Assembly: GCA_002435755.1 (NCBI GenBank)
Contig: DIYH01000026.1
Coordinates: 1 to 46,026 of the forward strand
DNA from: Flammeovirgaceae bacterium UBA6059
Lineage (GTDB): Bacteria > Bacteroidota > Bacteroidia > Cytophagales > Cyclobacteriaceae
Length of the DNA stretch: 46,026 nucleotides
Direction of reading: 5' to 3'
Part shown: positions 41,688 to 46,026 of the stretch, in pieces
Position numbering within the stretch: the stretch's first letter is position 1
Layout: each line of letters begins with the position of its first letter
Program-made: the position numbers and the translations under genes
Notes under the pieces: generated by a model
What the model saw: only the letters and a program-made list of their open reading frames with translations
What the model was told of the DNA's origin: nothing
Databases searched by the model: none

Positions 41688-44305
41688 GACGGCCTCCTCA
41701 TTGGTTAGCCAAGCTCTTCATTTTTTGCTCGCCTGGTAATCGAGAAGATCTGCTAGGGGACTTTTTGGAGCATTTCGAGGATGATCTTGAGTTTCATTCC
41801 TACAGTTCAGCTGTTTGGTCATGGATACTTTATAGTCTCTCCATGCTTAAGCTCAAGATCATAAGTACCAACAACAACGTCAACAACTCAAATTCAACAA
41901 TGATCATGATTAACACTTATTTCAAAATCGGGAGGAGGCAGCTTCTTAAAAACAAGTTGTATTCGTCTATCAACATCACAGGGCTTGCTGTTGGGCTGAG
42001 TGCCTTTGTCCTCATTTCTTTATTCGTCTATGACGAGCTGATCTACGATAGGCATTTTCCGGAGTACGAGCAGGTGTACCGTTTAGCAGGACGTTACAAC
42101 CAGGGTGGTGATGCGCGTGTGGAGTCAGCATTAACGAGCTACCTCATACTTCCTTCAGCACAGATGGTCGAGAATCAGGATGTCACCTACACCAGAGTTG
42201 ACTTCCGTAGCGGGATTGTGAAAATCGAGGAAGAGCTATTCATTGAGAATGAAGTACTGGTCGTAGACTCCACCTTTTTCGACGTGTTTGGTTTTGACTT
42301 TGTACTTGGCAACCCTGCCACTATACTAAAAGAACCAGGAAATGTTGTCATTGACTTAACGACAGCTAAGAAGTACTTCGACGATTCCGATCCTATCGGA
42401 AAACTTATAGAAATAGATGAGAAGACATTTCAGGTGGCTGGCGTTTTCAACGACCTGCCTTCCACCACCCATTTCGAAGCTAACGTTATCCTACCTATGC
42501 ATGGAGTCATGGATTGGTATGCTCTATGGGTTACCACCAACATTAGCGGAACAAGCCATTACACCTACTTCAAAGCCACCTCGTATGTCAATATAGATCG
42601 ACTTACGACTAACATTGAGGAGGAAGTCAGCGGGAAATGGCTCGGCGATGAAAAGCCGGATTTCTTTGCCCAGCCTATTCATGAGATACACCTCAACTCT
42701 GATCTCGCTAATGAAGCTGGTATCAATGGTTCTCAGACAACAGTGACCATCTTCACTGTCACAGCGCTAATCGTACTCCTCCTGGCCTGTATCAACTATG
42801 TTAACTTGTCTGTTGCGGTAGCTCTCGATCGCGGCAAAGAAGTGGGCATCAAGAAGGTACTAGGTGCTGACAGGACTTCCCAAACTTTACAGTTCCAGGC
42901 CGAAGCTTTCTTAATGGGGATGCTGGCAGTAGCACTCAGCTTGATCATGATATCAGTTGCTACGCCTTTCTTTAATCAAATCACTAATAAGTCTATACTG
43001 TTGGATTTGCAAGACTACTTACTTATCGGAGGAACTCTAATCATGATCATTTTGATATTGGCGCTAGCTGTAGGCACATTCCCAGCCCTATTTCTACTCA
43101 GATACTCAATCAAAGAAAACTTAAGTGGTGCAAGAAACTTCAAAAGAAGCTCCAGGTTCACACTTCGCGATTTTATGGTATCCCTACAGTTCTTTCTTGC
43201 GGCCATCTTGATAGGCAGCACGTTGGTCATCACTCAGCAAATCAAGTTTATGAGAAATAAAGACCTTGGGGTCAATTCTGAGCATGTTGTATTGATCCCA
43301 TTCGGCGCTTCCGAAGTATTTGAGAAATATGAAGTGATCAAAAATGACCTTAAGAACTTACCTGGAGTGCTGCAAGTGACTGCCTCTACCGTCAAGCCTA
43401 CCAATCGTATTGGTGGATGGCGCGGCTATAAAACCGATCAGCTCGAGGACGAAGTGTCTTGCCCGACAGTAGTAGTAGCACATGACTACTTCGAGACCAT
43501 GGGCGTGAATGTGAAGGATGGAAGAACATTTTCAAAGGACTATCCCAGCGATGTAACAGAGGCTTATGTGATCAATGAGGCTGCTGTCAAGTTCTTCGAT
43601 TTCGAAGAGCCATTAGGTGAAAAACTATTCGGATACGCCTTTACAGGCGCAAAATGGTCAGGGAAAGATGCCCGAATTGTGGGTGTGGTCGAAGACTTTC
43701 ATTTTGCTTCACTACACGACGAGATTAGACCGACAGTATTCTCCCTAAGCTCAGAGATCACCATGCCACTTACCTGGATGGTAGTCAGGATTGACGGGCA
43801 GCACATCCCGGAGACTCTGGCCTCCCTCGAATCCCTATGGTATGATTTCACTTCCGATAGGCCATTCTACTTTGAGTTTATGGATGACGAGTTAGATGAG
43901 CACTACCAATCCGAAGATCAGCTATTAAAAGTACTATCGGCTTTTTCGCTTTTGTCTATATTCCTGGGATGCCTCGGCCTATTTGGATTGACCGCCTTTA
44001 TGATGAAGAGAAGGACTAAGGAAATTGGTATTCGCAAAGTACTTGGAGCCTCGAACAATGGATTGATCAGCGTACTGTCCAAAGATTTTCTTAGACTGGT
44101 ACTTCTTGCGAACATCATTGGAGCACCGGTAGCTTTTTGGCTAATGAAAAATTGGCTTGCCGACTTTGCTTATCAGATACCACTTTCAGCATGGCCATTT
44201 ATCCTGACTGCTTTTGCTGGATTACTGATTGCATTCCTGTCTATCATTTACCATTCGCTCAAAGTAGCCAAAACCAATCCGGTGAACTCTATTATGTATG
44301 AGTAG
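41684..44305 (+). CDS. FtsX/MacB-type ABC permease with N-terminal prefix domain
   Basis: The 873-residue protein starts with a cytoplasmic prefix of about 70 residues (PPHWLAKLFIFCSPGNREDLLGDFLEHFEDDL), known from PadR-linked permeases of Bacteroidota. Then come two MacB/FtsX units: helix 1 (near 99-118) with a large periplasmic domain, three helices (about 360-480), a second copy beginning near 495, and three more helices (about 755-860). EVGIKKVLGA and EIGIRKVLGA are the paired coupling motifs that touch the ATPase. No ATPase gene adjoins it, so it may use an unlinked LolD/MacB-like ATPase or act as a mechanosensing protein. Codon use is ordinary. Confidence 0.9.
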   Translation: MRRPPHWLAKLFIFCSPGNREDLLGDFLEHFEDDLEFHSYSSAVWSWILYSLSMLKLKIISTNNNVNNSNSTMIMINTYFKIGRRQLLKNKLYSSINITGLAVGLSAFVLISLFVYDELIYDRHFPEYEQVYRLAGRYNQGGDARVESALTSYLILPSAQMVENQDVTYTRVDFRSGIVKIEEELFIENEVLVVDSTFFDVFGFDFVLGNPATILKEPGNVVIDLTTAKKYFDDSDPIGKLIEIDEKTFQVAGVFNDLPSTTHFEANVILPMHGVMDWYALWVTTNISGTSHYTYFKATSYVNIDRLTTNIEEEVSGKWLGDEKPDFFAQPIHEIHLNSDLANEAGINGSQTTVTIFTVTALIVLLLACINYVNLSVAVALDRGKEVGIKKVLGADRTSQTLQFQAEAFLMGMLAVALSLIMISVATPFFNQITNKSILLDLQDYLLIGGTLIMIILILALAVGTFPALFLLRYSIKENLSGARNFKRSSRFTLRDFMVSLQFFLAAILIGSTLVITQQIKFMRNKDLGVNSEHVVLIPFGASEVFEKYEVIKNDLKNLPGVLQVTASTVKPTNRIGGWRGYKTDQLEDEVSCPTVVVAHDYFETMGVNVKDGRTFSKDYPSDVTEAYVINEAAVKFFDFEEPLGEKLFGYAFTGAKWSGKDARIVGVVEDFHFASLHDEIRPTVFSLSSEITMPLTWMVVRIDGQHIPETLASLESLWYDFTSDRPFYFEFMDDELDEHYQSEDQLLKVLSAFSLLSIFLGCLGLFGLTAFMMKRRTKEIGIRKVLGASNNGLISVLSKDFLRLVLLANIIGAPVAFWLMKNWLADFAYQIPLSAWPFILTAFAGLLIAFLSIIYHSLKVAKTNPVNSIMYE

Positions 44306-44443
44306 GTACTTTTAAGACAACTGATTACTCCCATATGAAATTGGCTTTCCTAACTAGTCAGTTAACAAGTGACTTATTCTTGCTGAACTCTCTGGTAATT
44401 ATTGTTTGCAGTGTAGCTCAGGCTATTTGACATTTAGCTGACA

Positions 44444-44501
44444 AAACTATCAATCCTCATAACCCAGTTGATCTTTGCTAGGTTATGAGGATCGATAGTT
44501 T
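44444..44501. repeat. Long hairpin between the permease and the BIG2 gene
   Basis: Left arm 44444-44464 and right arm 44481-44501 pair over 20 of 21 positions (one A/C mismatch) around a 16-base loop. Only three T residues follow on the plus strand and a matching A-run precedes it. It may terminate transcripts of the permease gene, or be a relic of a mobile hairpin repeat. The rest of 44306-44522 holds nothing clear. Confidence 0.5.
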
Positions 44502-44522
44502 CGATAGCGAACGTTGTATGTT

Positions 44523-46026
44523 ATGAGTGTGACCAAATACCTGAGCTTATTTTCACTTATCATGTTTACTGCCTGTATCAGGGAGGATATCATAGATGAT
44601 CGTGTAGACCCAATACTCAGGATTAGCAATAATCGTGAAACCCTACAAGTGGGTGAGTCCTTTCAATTTGAGTACGTCTATGTTGATCATATTGGTGAAG
44701 TAATTGAACCGGACATGATCACCTGGTCGAGTTCCAATTCCTCTGTGATTTCTATTGACCAAAATGGATTAGCATCTGCAGTGGGAATCGGCAGTGTAGT
44801 GGTCACAGCTATCGCTACAGCTCCATTAGATCAGGAAGCCATTGTCGATTTCGAAGTGGTCAGTATTGGGTTGGACCCTACTCTAGTCATCGGAACTCAT
44901 CCTGATACACTCCGTGTTAATGATAGCTTCAATTTTAACTATACCTATACTGACGAACTTGGCAATATCAACGAAACTGCTCAAATAATATGGGTATCAA
45001 GTGATACAACGATTTTATCTATTGGACCAAACGGACTTGCCTCAGGTACAGGGATTGGACAGGTCGTTATCTCAGCAAGTATCGAGTCACCGTCCGGCAT
45101 ATTAGAAGCCACTGCGACTTTGAATGTAGCGGGCCTTACTCCTACTTTGGTCATCAGCAATCCTGTCGCCATTCTTCCTACAGATACAAGTTACCAGTTT
45201 CAATGGTCCTTCGTGGATGAGTTGGGCAATGAGTCTAGTGAGCAATCTGTGAGCTGGTCAGTATCAGATCCGTCAATTGCTATAGTTGACGACAGTGGTC
45301 TTTTGACAACTATGGCCGAAGGAAGTATTGAGGTAACTATCACAGTTGTAACACCTTTAGGCACCATACTACAGGAGCCTTTGATAGTTATGGTGATTAG
45401 CAATGTCGAGGAGATCATGAGGTCGTTGAACCTTGCTCTCCTGGAAAGGACAAGCAGTTTACTCTTTGGCAACACGCATCAATTCGATTTCCTACTTGTA
45501 GATCAATCAGGCTCAACCGTGATTCCAGAAAGTGTACTATGGATGTCATCAGACACGACGGTAGCCCTAATAGATCAATCCGGACTGGTCACTCCTACCG
45601 GAATAGGTGAGGTGACTTTTTCCTTAGATGTAGCAGATGGAGAAGGTCTTACAGCTTCGGACGATCATACGCTGGTTGTTCAGGGATTTGATCCTATGGT
45701 TGTTCTCAACAATCCTGTAGAGGAGATTGCATTAGGAAGCTCACTCCAACTTACTTACACCTATACTGATGAGCTTGGCATGGAAACCACACCTCCGTTT
45801 CTACAATGGCTAAGCTCAGCCCCGGAAGTTATCACAGTAGACGTAAATGGTCAAATCACGGCACTGAGTCCAGGCTCTGCCACTATCTCACTCTCGGCAA
45901 CCACTGCTGAAGGATTGAATGTAGAGACAGATGCTACCATCATCGTACCAGAACCTCCGGTCGTGGAAGTCGTCCGCCGTGGATCAATGAGCCCGGCTAG
46001 CGGTTATGGTCTTCGTGGCGATTTTA
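44523..46026 (+). CDS. BIG2-repeat surface lipoprotein (5' part, runs off the window)
   Basis: The frame opens at ATG 44523 and has no stop up to the window end, giving 501 codons so far. The signal peptide ends in the lipobox FTAC with Cys18, so the protein is lipid-anchored. Five bacterial Ig-like (BIG2) repeats of 85-92 residues follow, at about 30-115, 118-204, 207-295, 300-388 and 390-476. Each has a YTDELGN-like strand turn, SSD or SSA followed by a hydrophobic strand, DxNGL and GxGxVxxS. After a proline-rich hinge (PEPPVVEVV) a new domain begins at about 485. Such proteins are surface stalks or adhesins. The C-terminal function is outside the window. Confidence 0.85.
   Translation, partial: MSVTKYLSLFSLIMFTACIREDIIDDRVDPILRISNNRETLQVGESFQFEYVYVDHIGEVIEPDMITWSSSNSSVISIDQNGLASAVGIGSVVVTAIATAPLDQEAIVDFEVVSIGLDPTLVIGTHPDTLRVNDSFNFNYTYTDELGNINETAQIIWVSSDTTILSIGPNGLASGTGIGQVVISASIESPSGILEATATLNVAGLTPTLVISNPVAILPTDTSYQFQWSFVDELGNESSEQSVSWSVSDPSIAIVDDSGLLTTMAEGSIEVTITVVTPLGTILQEPLIVMVISNVEEIMRSLNLALLERTSSLLFGNTHQFDFLLVDQSGSTVIPESVLWMSSDTTVALIDQSGLVTPTGIGEVTFSLDVADGEGLTASDDHTLVVQGFDPMVVLNNPVEEIALGSSLQLTYTYTDELGMETTPPFLQWLSSAPEVITVDVNGQITALSPGSATISLSATTAEGLNVETDATIIVPEPPVVEVVRRGSMSPASGYGLRGDF

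Noticed and set aside
44981..45475. Two minus-strand open frames
   Set aside because: Both are antisense to the BIG2-repeat gene, whose repeats are clear on the plus strand.
1..46026. Insertion sequences, phage, CRISPR array, tRNA or rRNA
   Set aside because: I looked for transposase or integrase motifs, regularly spaced repeats and cloverleaf structures and found none I could support.

Overview
The window is chromosomal DNA of a Bacteroidota bacterium, most likely a marine-type Cytophagales relative. The signs are: a V/A-type ATPase operon of the Bacteroidota/Chlamydia layout with a DUF2764 gene; a type-B dihaem succinate dehydrogenase; LytS/LytTR and PadR-FtsX modules; S9 and M28 secreted peptidases; BIG2-repeat lipoproteins; weak Shine-Dalgarno sequences; and several TTG-N19-TAnnTTTG style promoters. 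I see no rRNA, tRNA, CRISPR array, complete insertion sequence or phage. Genes are dense, with many 4-base ATGA overlaps.

Region by region. 1-2413 (minus): a SigZ-like sigma factor gene followed by a small secreted protein and a membrane/periplasmic redox-type protein. A near-identical 28-base element precedes both the sigma gene and the small gene. 2539-4722 (plus): hotdog thioesterase, an SDR without the usual catalytic tyrosine, and an MDR oxidoreductase. 4727-9102: lipoprotein cytochrome c, divergent DUF1080 lipoprotein, HExxH protein, a decayed gene, an enoyl-CoA isomerase-like enzyme and a membrane protein. 9351-15338 (minus): S9 peptidase, serine hydrolase, HAD phosphatase, GNAT acetyltransferase, YhiN-type flavoprotein. 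15476-19936: small secreted protein with a LytS/LytTR pair, CurA-like reductase, membrane class III nucleotide cyclase. 20187-21670 (minus): cold-shock protein and fatty acid desaturase, each with its own promoter.

22380-35031 is a 12.6-kb run of plus-strand genes: UspA, V-ATPase E, DUF2764, A, B, D, I, K, a second UspA, then sdhCAB. The K subunit keeps all five residues that bind Na+ in Enterococcus hirae NtpK, at a constant numbering offset, so a sodium-coupled enzyme is the leading inference. No F or G/H stalk gene is present. A 709-base gene-free stretch with repeated ACAAGGAyTTGT elements lies upstream. Ion pumping, stress sensing and the fumarate/succinate respiratory step are thus physically joined.

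35087-46026: sterol-desaturase-family enzyme; a four-gene overlapping ABC-2 exporter unit; M28 peptidase; small membrane protein; a PadR regulator whose promoter lies between 19-base inverted repeats, coupled to an FtsX/MacB permease; and the 5' part of a BIG2-repeat lipoprotein that runs off the window end.
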